Assembly (NCBI GenBank): GCA_019828595.1
Contig: JAHQRK010000004.1
Coordinates: 1,426,001-1,490,000 of the forward strand
Direction of reading: 5' to 3'
Origin: Aphanomyces cochlioides
Taxonomy: Eukaryota > Oomycota > Saprolegniomycetes > Saprolegniales > Verrucalvaceae
DNA length: 64,000 nucleotides
The translations under genes and the position numbers were made by a program. The notes below the pieces were generated by a model. It was not told the origin of the DNA. It was given only the letters and a program-made list of their open reading frames with translations, and did not search any database. Below are positions 11,908 to 22,792 of this stretch, piece after piece (within the stretch, counting starts at the first letter, position 1; every line of letters starts with the position of its first letter).

Positions 11908-13576
11908 TTATCGTCTACGAGCTTGCTTCGGGCTTCGGGGCTGTGTTTTTGAACTACTGCTTGCTGCACCAATGTTGGTGCTGGACATAGTTGAGCTCGG
12001 CCGCTTCGACATTTGATCCAGCTGTCGTTTGTTGGATGCGCCGGAATTCGTGCGTTGACTTGAGTTTGAGGATGATGCAGCTGGCACATTATTTGGCTGG
12101 CCGCCACTCCATTGCATTGGACGATTTGCCTGTGGAATTGTGATTCTCTGGTGGTACTCCACATTTGTCAAATGCTTACATTACTTGCGGTTCCTCGGGC
12201 GGCACTATTTGAGTGGCTATTTCGTCTTTCACGGCCTAGCGAATACATCACATATACACGACATTGGAGAGGTAAACTTACTCTCATCATCGTCCTTCGC
12301 TCCTTCGTTGTTCGATGGCGACTTAATTTTCAATGCATCGTCAGTGAGAGGTTCAACCTTTTGTTTTTGAAAATGAATCGGCTCTTTGTTTGGTTCATCA
12401 AATGCATAGTCACGGGGGTACGGTTCGCATTTGAAGTAGTCATGCGCAAGCGCCTCGCTCGCCGTGATTCTCTTCTCTGGGTCTACGACAACACCATAAC
12501 AACATCTTCGCCGATCATTGCGTACCGTAGTATAACATTCGAGTAACTAAATCTCGAAGCAGCATGGACGACTGACCAGTTCCAAATTTGACGGCTTCAT
12601 GCAGTTTGGAAGTAGTGGGGTATTCTCTTTCCTTTGTCATGTTTTGCATATTCGAGTACTCTGGCAGGTTGTCCAAGCCTTCCCAAGTTTGTGGTGTTGG
12701 CAGCCCCAGAATCTTGAAGATTTTGTCGCACTGGTCTTTTTGAAACGGAGCATTTTGTCCTTCAGCTTCTTTACCGCAAAAGAGTTCACGAGTGTTGAGA
12801 ATCTAAAGAAAACCTTCAGTTAATGGGATCGACACGCTTTGTACCTCAGCAAATATGCAGCCGACAGCCCACATATCGACAGCTTTTGTATAGTGCTTCG
12901 CTCCCATGAGAAGCTCAGGAGCTCGGTACCACAGTGTAACTACCACTCGTTCAACCTCAGTCAACGCTTTGATAGGATCCTTGTAAATTCTTGCCAGCCC
13001 AAAATCTATGAGATGATGAGATTTAAAAACAAACAAATAGCACTTACCGGCAAGCTTCACTTGTCCTCTTCGTCGTCCATGACCAACAACTAAAATATTC
13101 TGGGGTTTCATGTCACGGTGCATAACCCAGTTGTCATGCATATACTTGACTCCCTTCAAAATCTGATGCATGAAGGACTTTTTTGTATACTCAGTGAGCG
13201 GCTTTTGTCTGCTCTGTACGATGATATCTCGGAGATCATGGTCGGCATATTCAAACACAAGGGCCAACGACGTGCCTTTCGGATCAACGTGAACGTCGTG
13301 GAGATGCACAATATTTTCGTGGTGCATTTCCCGAAGAATCTTGATTTCTCGAACAGTCGCGATCGACAAGACGACGTCGTTCTTTCCTTCCTTATGGGAT
13401 TTGATCATCTTGATGGCAAAACTCTGTTCGTCTTCATCTTCTCGACCACGGTCCCTTGACGACGGTGCCAGTTCAGCTTTGTATACCAGACCGTACGTTC
13501 CTTCACCGATTTTACCGAGCAGTTTGTACTTGTCGGTCAGGTTCTGCCGTCGTTGAAGCAATGCTTGGCGACGCAT
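11908..13576 (-). CDS. CDK8: CDK8/CDK19-family cyclin-dependent kinase (Mediator kinase module)
   Basis: A serine/threonine kinase that, in the known family, pairs with cyclin C in the Mediator kinase module and phosphorylates transcription factors and RNA polymerase II in the nucleus. My six-exon model is 13576-13048, 13005-12845, 12802-12526, 12482-12282, 12235-12180 and 12129-11908, with all introns GT-AG and 42-50 bp; it joins in frame to 481 residues. Visible motifs are the glycine loop GEGTYGLVYKAE, a PSTAIRE-equivalent helix SIATVREIKIL, HRDMKPQN, DFGLAR (split by intron 1), and YRAPELLMGAKHYTKAVD with CIFAE, all typical of CDK8 rather than cell-cycle CDKs. The C-terminal ~100 residues are Ser/Asn/Gln-rich. 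The start ATG at 13576 lies just inside the foldback element that separates it from the divergent methyltransferase gene. An inverted partial copy of its 3' end is at 10055-10459. Confidence 0.9.
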
Positions 13577-13614
13577 GAGAGATTATCCACAGTTTGAGGG
13601 CGCTCCGTTTATAT

Positions 13615-14145
13615 TTCATTATATTGTCAATTTCATTCGAAATTGTGAGGGGGTCCGAAATGTATCGATTTTTCAAATCGATCTGCAAATCGCTCAGCCA
13701 ATCAGAATCGAGTATTTACCTAATTCACCCAAAACACACCCAGACACACGTGTAATTAATTTGGGATGTTTGCCATACTTTCCATTTATACTTGACTTCA
13801 GTATGATCGAATCGATTTGGAATAGAATTCGATTTTGGTAAAAAATACAAATTTGGGTGAAAAAGACAATAATGTTCAAAAGATTATTATATTGTCTTTT
13901 TCACTGAAATTTGTATTTTTGATTAAAAATTGAAATATTCTCAAATACAATTCAGGTATAGTGAGTTCAAGTGTAATATGAAAGTACATTCAATAAAGTA
14001 AAGTTTTGAATGTGTGTTTTGCGTGTGTTTTTGTGAAGAAGGCAAATACTCGATTCTAATTGGCTATAGATTTCAAATAGATTTGGAAAAATAGATACAT
14101 TTTTCACCCCAGTCACAATTTAGAGTGCAAATAACAATATATAAG
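13615..14145. repeat. Long imperfect palindrome (foldback element) between divergent genes
   Basis: Two arms of about 250 bp in inverted orientation around a centre near 13868-13910, where AAAAAGACAATAAT faces ATTATTATATTGTCTTTTT. The outer ends pair AAATTGTGA with TCACAATTT. Arms differ at roughly one base in five, so it is not recent. It fills nearly all the space between the CDK8-like gene and the methyltransferase gene and so probably holds or flanks both promoters. A related single arm is at 10820-11049. Confidence 0.75.
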
Positions 14146-14238
14146 ATTAGAAAGGTAATAGGTGATATTAGTTTTGATATTTATGAATGATAAGAGGATA
14201 GTGTCAAGTTGGCATAATTGGTTGTTGCAGTTGACAGC

Positions 14239-16428
14239 ATGCAGTTATTGTGCCTGGCAGTGGGAAGACACCTCGAGCTGGTGGCCCATGAAATTCAATC
14301 GATAGCTTCACTCTTTGGAGAGCCTATTCGTAACAATTCTTATCAGTATCTCTCGCAAGAAGTGACGTTTCCCACTAGTCCACATGGAAGATCCTGTTCA
14401 AGTTGGTCGATACTTTTTTGTGGACTTTCGAACTGAAGTAAGCAAACTTGGTGGTCGATTGTTGCACTTATTGATTCAACTTAGGTGGCCGCAAAGTGCA
14501 TTGTTTCCCGGTGCATTTTATTGCAAGCATGCTTCAGAATTGTAGACAATATGCAATTGGGGACGATGAATATGCTAGCCAAGTATTTCCTCAAAACGTA
14601 CCCAGATTGCTTTCTACCTGGCAAAGCTGAGAATTTGGTGGATGTAAAGGCATTGAACAAGCGTCTTCGGAGCCCTAAGGAAAAAGAAGCTTTGATGGGT
14701 CAATTCACACGTTTGGACATTGAAGCCTTTTGCAAAGTTCATGACTCTGGCGATCAAGTTACATTGCTGGCTGGAAAGAATATGTGCTGTATGGGATTCC
14801 TGATTGCTCAAGGCCTGTCGCCTTCTAGTGGAAGTTGCAATGGACGTGTTGGTGGTGGCATTGCGGCAAAGTTTTCTTTGAGAGATCGACCTTACACAGG
14901 TGTGACCACAATGGACCCGGAACTCGCGCTTGTTATGGCAAATGCTGCTCGGGTTAAGAAAAGCGATATTGTTCTCGATCCGTTTGCGGGATCATGTGGC
15001 GTATTGCTTGCCTGCTCCTATTTTGGCATGGGTAAGGTGACGAATTTGATGCAAATGACATGCGACTAGGTATGGGGTTTGCTCAAGACATCTCCCAAAG
15101 TACTCTTCGCGGCGAAGGTCCCGGTCGCGATATTGCAGCAAACTTCGATGCTTTTCATTTCTATAGACCTGAAATAGCCCTAGCCGATGTTACCAACCCA
15201 ATGTGGCGAAAAACTTGGGAGATCGACGCAATTGTTTGTGATCCGCCGTATGGAGTTCGAACGTTTGGCTCACACACTGATGAAATTTTTGGATTTGACG
15301 ATCAATACATCTCGGAATTAATAGTCAAGTGGAGCCCATATCTTGTCAAGGGAGGCCGAATTGTTTTTTATGCATGCGGACCACCAAATCATTATGAAAT
15401 CTTGAAAAGTTACTTGAACAACTTAACTTGTGCTTACAACCTCGAAGTGGTTTCGATTATTGAATCCGTCGTGCACTTGGAAAATACTGAATCTAGCACC
15501 AAGTGGTCACGAAGCTTAGTTACTCTGGAGAAGACCGGGGCATTCATTTCAATCCCTCTTCATGAGTTGAAAACAATCAAAGTTCACCAATCGTCATCGC
15601 GACAAAAACCTTGGAATATTGAGCGAAACATGGACCCTTTCGACGTTTGGCGTGCAGCGTGGCTTGGAGATCTATCGTCCATAAAAGAATATGCGTCACG
15701 CGGAGGTGATCTCAATTTACAGGACGTTGCAGGAAAAACGGCCTTATTCTTTGCGGCAGGATACAACCAGCTCGAAACAGTAAAATTCCTGGCAACTAAA
15801 GTACCTATCGATACCATGGATATTCAAGGAATGACTCCTCTTTTTCAAGCTGCGAGACATGGCAATCCAGAAATTATGGAAGTTCTTTTGAGTTTAGGTG
15901 CCGATCCGTGCACTATGAATTCAAAACGTTTGTTTCCAGCATATTATGCTGCCACATATGGCCACTCAGAGGTATGATATAGGGGATTGTAATTTCTGAT
16001 TGTCGAAGATTTTGAGGCTGCTGTTCAAACATTCTGAAAATTCGATTTTACTGAAGGGGCCTGGTCATGCTACAGTTTTGCACAGGGCTGCTGAATGTGG
16101 ACATCTATCAGCAGTTCAAACGCTTTTAGATTTGAATCCTGCGCTAGCCTTTGTGCAAGATTGGATGGGTCGAACGTATACGTTTTATGCTGTAAAATGT
16201 GGCCATTTAGATGTGCTACGATTTGCCAATCTTACAACCATAGAAACAGATGCAGAAGGAAACAGTCTTTTGCACGAAGCAGTGCGCAATGGTCGCCATG
16301 ACTGTGCAAAATGGCTTGTAGGACAGTTTACTTGTGCAATGCACGAAAACAATCAAGGAGTTTCACCTTTTCAGCTTTCAAAAACGAAAGAAATGAAGAT
16401 TATTCTGTCCACTACAATAAATCAATAA
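14239..16428 (+). CDS. TRMT11: tRNA (guanosine-10-N2) methyltransferase TRMT11-like, fused to ankyrin repeats
   Basis: Exons 14239-14329, 14379-14437, 14485-15031, 15070-15971 and 16009-16428 join to 672 residues; introns are 49, 47, 38 and 37 bp. The first ~440 residues match the TRMT11/Trm11 family, the catalytic subunit that methylates G10 of tRNA with TRMT112. Visible motifs are the SAM-binding motif LDPFAGSCGVLLA and the catalytic DPPYG, preceded by the family-typical block around TGVTTMDPELALVMANAA. The frame then runs without a stop into about seven ankyrin repeats (residues ~460-665, e.g. AGKTALFFAAGYNQLETVKFL, GNSLLHEAVRNGRHDCAKWL). The known family has no ankyrin tail. A methionine at the domain border (NMDPFDVW) leaves open a second start, but no stop or intron separates the two parts. 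The stop codon lies inside the last exon of the opposite-strand telomerase gene. Confidence 0.85.
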
Positions 16429-19400
16429 ACCTGCTCGATGGATGAGACAAGATTTGATCAATATCAACGTGGTCGTCAATCCTTGCGGTCCACTCTTTTT
16501 CGAAAAGTGAAAAGTGATTTGCTGGAATGGAATACTTCTTCGAAGCGTTCAAGATCGCATGCAACCCCATTTCTTTGACCTAACAGAACATCATCAATAA
16601 TTCTAAATCAATAAATATGTGATACTTGAGGCCACGTTAACAACATTGTGAAATTTTGGCTGCTTACTCCTCTTTTTATCCTGACGAACAGCGCACGCCA
16701 AACATCAATAAGTTCATGATATAAATACTTTGAGTTTTGACGGTATTGATTTGGAAGGTTGTAAACTATGTGAGCATATTTTGCTGCAACCAATGCCAAC
16801 ATATGATACATGTTCATCTGCAACATTCAGTCAGGAAAATTTACCGCCTGAGTCACCTTCACCGATTCTTCAGGGACATAGCAAAAGAAAATAGGATGAC
16901 ATCGAAACAGGACTGGAGAGGCAAGTTGATCAAATAGCCACTTGCTGAGCGAGCGGGAAGCATCGATCGCAACCGTACTCCTCAGTGCACTACAACGTTT
17001 CTCAAGATTGAATATAAGGAATAAGGAATTACCCTTTAGTCGCAGCATACTTATTGTAGCTGGATTGAACGGATAAATTACTTGGATCGATAATCAAACC
17101 ACACCATTCCACACGCTCAAAGCCATTTAAATTGGATCTTGTTTTACGTTTATTGATGTGGCATCCATAGGGTTTGTGACCCAAGTGCATTATATTTTCG
17201 AATGTTTGGGCTTTCGACTTATTCGTTGTAAGGAGAAGGAAGTCGTCTGTATATCGAAGCAGCAAATCATGACCAGGTAATAAATGTAACTGAGGGCTTA
17301 AAACATTCTGCTCGAAGTTTGCGTAGCACACGTTGCACAAGAGGGACGACAACAGGGAGCCCTGAGGGATGCCCTGCGTTAAAAGAATGAGCTATGTGCC
17401 TTGTACAAAACATATACCTTCTTTTGAATAAAAAACTCACGATTGATAGACACGTAGTTGCTTAGTAGGTGAGATTTCAGCGTCTCTAGTACATCACAAC
17501 GCTTCATGTACTTGTAAAGCACGCCATCAATGTAGATCTATGAGTTTGGAAGTTGTTAGGCTCATTTACTTAATTATAAACCGTGTTCATTGAGGAATTT
17601 TCCACAACTATATCTTCGAAGCGCTTATAATCTGATGGAGAGAGCACATGGTAGCGAGTCTAACACAAGTGACTTCAATTATGCATTGTGTTGTACCTTA
17701 TACATAACATTTTTGTTGGAGCGTCGAACCACATAGTGTTTTCGAACCATGTAGCGTTCTTGACGCAAGAAGTTTGGCAACAAATTCAATAAGCGTTGAG
17801 TGTTGATCGTGTCAAAGCATTTTTCAATGTCCAACTTCACAAAGTACAACTGAGGTGAGTTTTGCAACCTCCAACTCGAACGGAAAGTATGCAATCGATC
17901 GCATATTTCGCTTAAGCAAGTTACAGAAGCTCCCAGTGATATATTTTGACATTCTGCCTTTAATATTTGGAACGCAAGTTGCAAACTTTGATTGACAGAA
18001 CGTCCAAGCTTGATTGAGCGCGACAAGTTTACAATAGGTCGGATACCATGTAGTTTTGGTTGAAATCTCAATGTAGACACGGAAATACTTCGATGTGGAT
18101 TCTTTGAAACTTTATTCAAGACTCCATCCATCAAGTCTCGAGTTCCCAGCTGTCTACTAATTGGTTATTTACAATGTAGATGCGTCTCTTACATTAGTTT
18201 ATTCCATATACAATGGCGATAAAAGTAGATACGATTAAATGTTCCTTCCTTTGTGGTGACATAAAAAAATTGCCGTATCAGCGTCACTACAAGCTCCGAC
18301 CAGATCTATTCATTTTGATGACATAATTAAGAACATAGAGAGTAGTACCCAGGACAAAAGACTCCTCATCAATAATTTCCTTTTGGCGATTTCTGAAGGC
18401 ACACTGCATTCCATTTACTCCATGATCTAACACACCTGTTCTTACCACACAGAGTTAGGTCGAATATTCATCCATGCGATACAACTCACTGACAACCCAT
18501 CCACTATCTAAAATCCCAATTGCTAAATGTGGTTGATTTGATCTGGAAATCACCTTGTTAATGTCTAAGATATCATGGAATTGAGCATTCACATAGCGGT
18601 GCAATTGCTGAATAAATCGCTTATGATTCTTTGCCGTGCCCCACAGAGCCTTCGGGAGTACACTGTCCAGTACATATCTCAGAAATTCATAGACCTATCG
18701 TGGAGTCAGACATTTATTCGGTGACATTAACTTACCTCATCTTTCGGTGTATCATACTCCAATAGGGCAGATATGTACTCTTCATTGCTTAGTCGCTTAA
18801 TTCGTTTAGCTCGGTGGCTTCCACTCTGAGAAGTCAAATCACGTTTTCTTTGTCTACGAGGTATCTCTGAATCATCTTGACTAGCAAATCCTTCATCTTC
18901 CAGATCGATATCAGTTGTATTCCAGGGAGAATGGACTGTAGATTTCAATTCACTGACGGTTTTGTCTTGATCGAGTAATAGCTGTTTACATGCAGAAGGC
19001 AATGGACAAAGTCGACCGACAACTGATATAATGTCGCATTTTTGAAATCTCACCATCATGTCTTGAACGATAGGGATCGCATTCCGCAGTCTTCCATTAA
19101 ACCTTTTTGTAGAGCCAATATTAAATATATGAGAAATCACTCGCCGTGCAGCTTGTTTGGATATTGGAGATTCGTTCAGAATGTGACCCTTTACGAAAGA
19201 TGACAGGACATGTGGGCGTGGAGTAAACACCAATCTCTTCAGTGACAATTTGAAGTCGTTGTCACTCTGGGCCGGAAATCGGATAATTTCACCCGCCACC
19301 TATAGCTTGTAAATAGGATATCACACATCCTATGTCCCCACTTGCATGTAGCACTGTCGATCAACATCTAAGGTCACGAAAATATAATAGTCGAGCAACA

Positions 19401-19899
19401 GTAACTTCATCAAATCGTCCCCTACAAATAATGATGCAAGTCATCACACGACTGTACCAATGCAATCATGGAGATTGGCCCAAACTGCTGACTTGAGCTT
19501 GCTTACGAGTGTGTTTGGGTAATAGCAAGACACGTCATTTTCAAGAAAGTGGTTATGAGGCCCCTGACCTGCTGTGTCGTATCCCAACGTCAGTAGATTC
19601 CATTTCTGCATTCCTAGTCGTTTCCGTTTCAAGAGCTCTTTGATGACAATATTCAAGAGCTCAGCTTGACTAAGCAGCACATCTCGATTGAACGTGCTCA
19701 AATCCTGGCCTCTACGAGCACCATGTCGATGTCCAACAAAAGTTCGTTGAAGAAACGAACGAGTCGCATCATTCTCCATCCATGATTCCCTTCCTATAAC
19801 ACTAGCCACAGCTAGATAAAGCCACTAGCGTGAGTATTACTTGAGCAGCATGTTCTCCAAGGTCTCAATCTGCGGAACAACCTGCTTTAGGATCTTCAT
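16412..19899 (-). CDS. TERT: Telomerase reverse transcriptase (TERT)
   Basis: Catalytic subunit of telomerase, which copies its RNA template onto chromosome ends. I traced 15 exons: 19899-19841, 19801-19458, 19421-19342, 19299-18736, 18694-18554, 18507-18446, 18403-18349, 18305-18193, 18156-17697, 17659-17582, 17537-17418, 17373-17033, 16989-16857, 16817-16668 and 16579-16412. Introns are 36-46 bp except the last (88 bp). They join in frame to 955 residues. Hallmarks in order are the N-terminal GQ region (NLLTLGYD, CYYPNTLVSKL), RNA-binding domain (VYEFLRYVLDSVLPKALWG), motif T (LIRQFFYVTT), motifs 1-2 (LRFQPKLHGIRPIVN), motif A (VKLDIEKCFDTI, ~17831), motif B' (GIPQGSLLSSLL), motif C (LLRYTDDFLLL, ~17247), WCGLIID and a C-terminal extension. 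Telomerase-specific features rule out a retrotransposon RT. The last two splice sites and the first exon are the least certain. Confidence 0.93.
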
Positions 19900-19939
19900 G
19901 TGGCCAACAGGTCAAGAAATGACAAATATCGTCAAGCTG

Positions 19940-19961
19940 CCGGATAATTCACTGTATCCGG
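19940..19961. promoter_or_regulatory. Double TATCCGG motif upstream of TERT
   Basis: CCGGATAAT followed by TATCCGG, 41-62 bp upstream of the TERT ATG on the minus strand. The same palindromic motif recurs before other genes in the window; see the findings. Confidence 0.4.
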
Positions 19962-20017
19962 TGATATTTGGATGAAATATCGACGTCGCATGATGTTTGT
20001 GTTATCGACAGATCGTA

Positions 20018-20414
20018 CTTCCTCTGTTCCACATTACTGCGTACAAATCACTTTACATCGACCCCAAAAATCTATTTCTTTTCTAAATTCGATGGCGGAT
20101 ATCATTTTTTAAAGACCATAAAAAACTGCAGGAAATTGCCTTGACTGGCAGGAGCAGAAAGTGAGTTTTCGTGGTCAAAATCGGCGGCGAATGCATCCAT
20201 GTAGCCAGGCTAAGGATTTATGACCAATGAAATCTAATAAAACATATTTCGAGCCAATCATAACTTAAGAATTTATTACCAACGAAAGAAATCATAAGGA
20301 TTTATGACCAATGAAATCTAATGAAAAATATTTCGAGCCAATCATAACTATTTGTACATAGGTTGTGGAAAAGTGTGTTTTCAATTTGTACACAGTAATG
20401 TGGAACAGAGGAAG
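20018..20414. mobile_element. 397-bp MITE with 31-bp inverted repeats and TA duplication
   Basis: The ends CTTCCTCTGTTCCACATTAC... at 20018-20048 and 20384-20414 are inverted copies that match at 30 of 31 positions. A TA dinucleotide flanks both sides (20016-20017 and 20415-20416), the hallmark of Tc1/mariner-type insertion. There is no transposase. Inside, a segment of about 55 bp beginning TAAGGATTTATGACCAATG is repeated directly at 20211 and 20295. A similar terminal sequence is found near 41010-41035. Confidence 0.8.
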
Positions 20415-20419
20415 TACAT

Positions 20420-21135
20420 CCGACAATTGCTTGCATGCTTTCAACGTGGTTGAAGTCGACAAATTTAAGGAAGAAGAGACTGTGTCTAACGCTGAGCTTG
20501 CAGTGTCATAACGGAATGGAGGTCATCGAGGTGACGATACCTCTCATTGTTCGAACAGTTTGAGCTAGAGCTGGTACGACAAATGGGGCAATCGGTGTAG
20601 TGTCGATCGGCTCCGTCGTGCATGGCTCTATCAGACTACGTCACCAGTCTCGGAGTTTAAGGCTGATGACACATTTAAATGGTATACATTTCGAACTGTC
20701 CAAAAGCAATATTTCCGATACCTTGTGCACACTCCAGAAGTTTAAGTCAAAAGAATCATCAAGAGTTTCAATGCCTCTCGAGGAATATGATGATGATGAA
20801 CGTTTCGTGTTAACTACGTTGAGCATAGTCTTCGCATACGTGAACTAACTATATCTTGGCCGACATTCTCGTTGTGAGGTGTCTAGGCCATCCATCATGT
20901 CCGAGAACGTTCGTGTGGTCCGTCTGTGGTTCAGTCTCTGCGTGTCCTGTGGTGGCTCGGATCTGTGGGCTGTATCAAGATTGTGTATGAGGGCCTTCCA
21001 TTTCGTCTTGGGCTATTGTGCGAAGATATTCAAGATCGGGGAATATATACTCAACGATAATGACTCGTCTCTCTGAAACGAAGTGTCTTAATATAGAACG
21101 CGAATAATTTGAGCTGCCGAGTGCCACCGAGAAGG
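20420..21135. other. Region without a recognisable gene
   Basis: An 82-codon ORF (20600-20848, +) and a 92-codon ORF (20975-21253, -, overlapping the next gene) are open, but neither resembles a known family and splice signals do not link them. Probably intergenic DNA or an old transposon remnant. Confidence 0.35.
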
Positions 21136-22403
21136 ATGGTTGGAGTGCATCCATGCATTGCATCGAATGAGGTTGATGCTCTTTGCGAGCTTTTCCATGT
21201 TCTTGGCGGTAGAAACCCTTCTCATGCCCTTTCAAGCCATCGATTAGGTACACAATGGCAGCGAAATCAGGGTTGGTTGAAGTTGGATTTGTCTGAAGAC
21301 AAGAAGAAACACGGGTTTGGATTGTTGTGGTATGGAACGAAATGGGAAAAGGGCCACCTCATTTCTCTTGATTTGAATGGGAATAATCTTCGAGGCAATT
21401 TACCAGACATCTTCTCCCGCCTAAAGAGATTACAGTATCTAAATCTAAGTAATAACCCATTGCTCAAAGGTAAGTTCGTACAAACTGCGTCACTTCATGA
21501 TTCAATATTTCCCGTAGGAAGGCTTCCGGAATCACTGGGAAAGCTCAAACACATGAGATATTGCTACATTCAAGGGACTTCTTTGTTTGATGTATTACAA
21601 TCAAAGTCAACTCACGACTTGCATGTTACAAAGTATAAAGACGACATGAAAGCCACTGTTCGTTTCCAAAGAGGTATCCACTTTCACATTGATGACAAAG
21701 AGTCATGACTTTCATTCTAGGAAACGCTCAGTGGATGGCCGATACCACTGTACAAGAAATGTACTTCATCACGTCGACATTGCAAGCAGCTAGAGCTCCT
21801 CCGAAACAGCTTTCAACGATCAAACTTACAGCACACAATGCAACCGGCCCCGAGCGAGTCAAGGCAGTAACAAAGCTACAACGGCTCTACCGAGAGCGGA
21901 TGATGAGGCGCAGCTTGTTGTTCAACGATGGAAATTTATATCAATCGCGTGAAATTGGTATCATCCACACATTGACGAGCAAAATCGAATTAGATTTAAC
22001 ATTAGATTGGATGAGTGCATGGTCGTCGAAAAATCTACTGAGCAATGCTTCAATTCTCAAAGAAAATGAGGTTTGAGAATTTACTTGCCACCGTATTAAC
22101 TTTTGTTGTTAGATGTACTGGTATCAAGACAACACTTACTTTCTACGAAGAAGTACAGTTCATGACGAGCTCGAGCGACGGTATGGCAGTGACAAAACAC
22201 CAGACGAAAAATATCAGTGTCTATTTGAAGAATACGACCAAAATCACACAGGCTACATCAGCATGGATGCTCTTGCAATCCTCTGTGGTGATTTGGGAAT
22301 TCCAATGTCGCAGCAACAACTGCGGCAAGCTCAAGAAGAAATAGGAGTATCTGACGATGGGGCATGCAGTCTGAATGCAGTGCAAGCTTGGCTTGATTCA
22401 TGA
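21136..22403 (+). CDS. Leucine-rich repeat protein with IQ motif and EF-hand
   Basis: Exons 21136-21469, 21518-21673, 21721-22070 and 22113-22403 join to 376 residues; introns are 48, 47 and 42 bp. The N-terminal part has two to three plant-type LRRs (LISLDLNGNNLRGNLPDIF, LQYLNLSNNPLLKGRLPESL). An IQ-like calmodulin-binding helix follows (VTKLQRLYRERMMRR, ~residue 215), and the C-terminus carries an EF-hand pair with one good loop (DQNHTGYISMDALAIL). This looks like a calcium-responsive scaffold or regulatory protein, but I cannot name an orthologue. The ATG at 21136 is the first in a frame that is open further upstream, so an extra 5' exon is possible. It converges on the gene at 22793-24253. 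Confidence 0.75.
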
Positions 22404-22792
22404 AGACCATGCTGTATAATACCTCATTCACGACCCCCAAAAGAAGTTTGTAGAGAAAGCTATAATTATTTTCCAAGCAAAACACCAGCCAAATAATTTT
22501 ACTGTATGAACTACTTGTACAGTCTTGTCAAATGAGTTCGAAATATTGCGAATGGTGACGATTTGAAACCAGTGGCAAATTTGCAAAGATAAGAATGAAG
22601 AATTGCCTATAAGTACAAATATTCCGCACAAACCAAATTCAATTCGCGGCCAAGCTGACATTCCATCATGAGGAAAAGACAAACCATTAATTAATTAGTG
22701 GTTAAAGAGTTTTCTCACCCAATGCCAGTGCCCCTGGGCGAAAAACTCATCCATAAATACGTGCACACTCCAGATTGACAATGGGAAATTAT

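Noticed and set aside
16827..17352. Retrotransposon reverse transcriptase
   Set aside because: Motif T, the GQ and CP regions and the telomerase-type C motif context show it is TERT.
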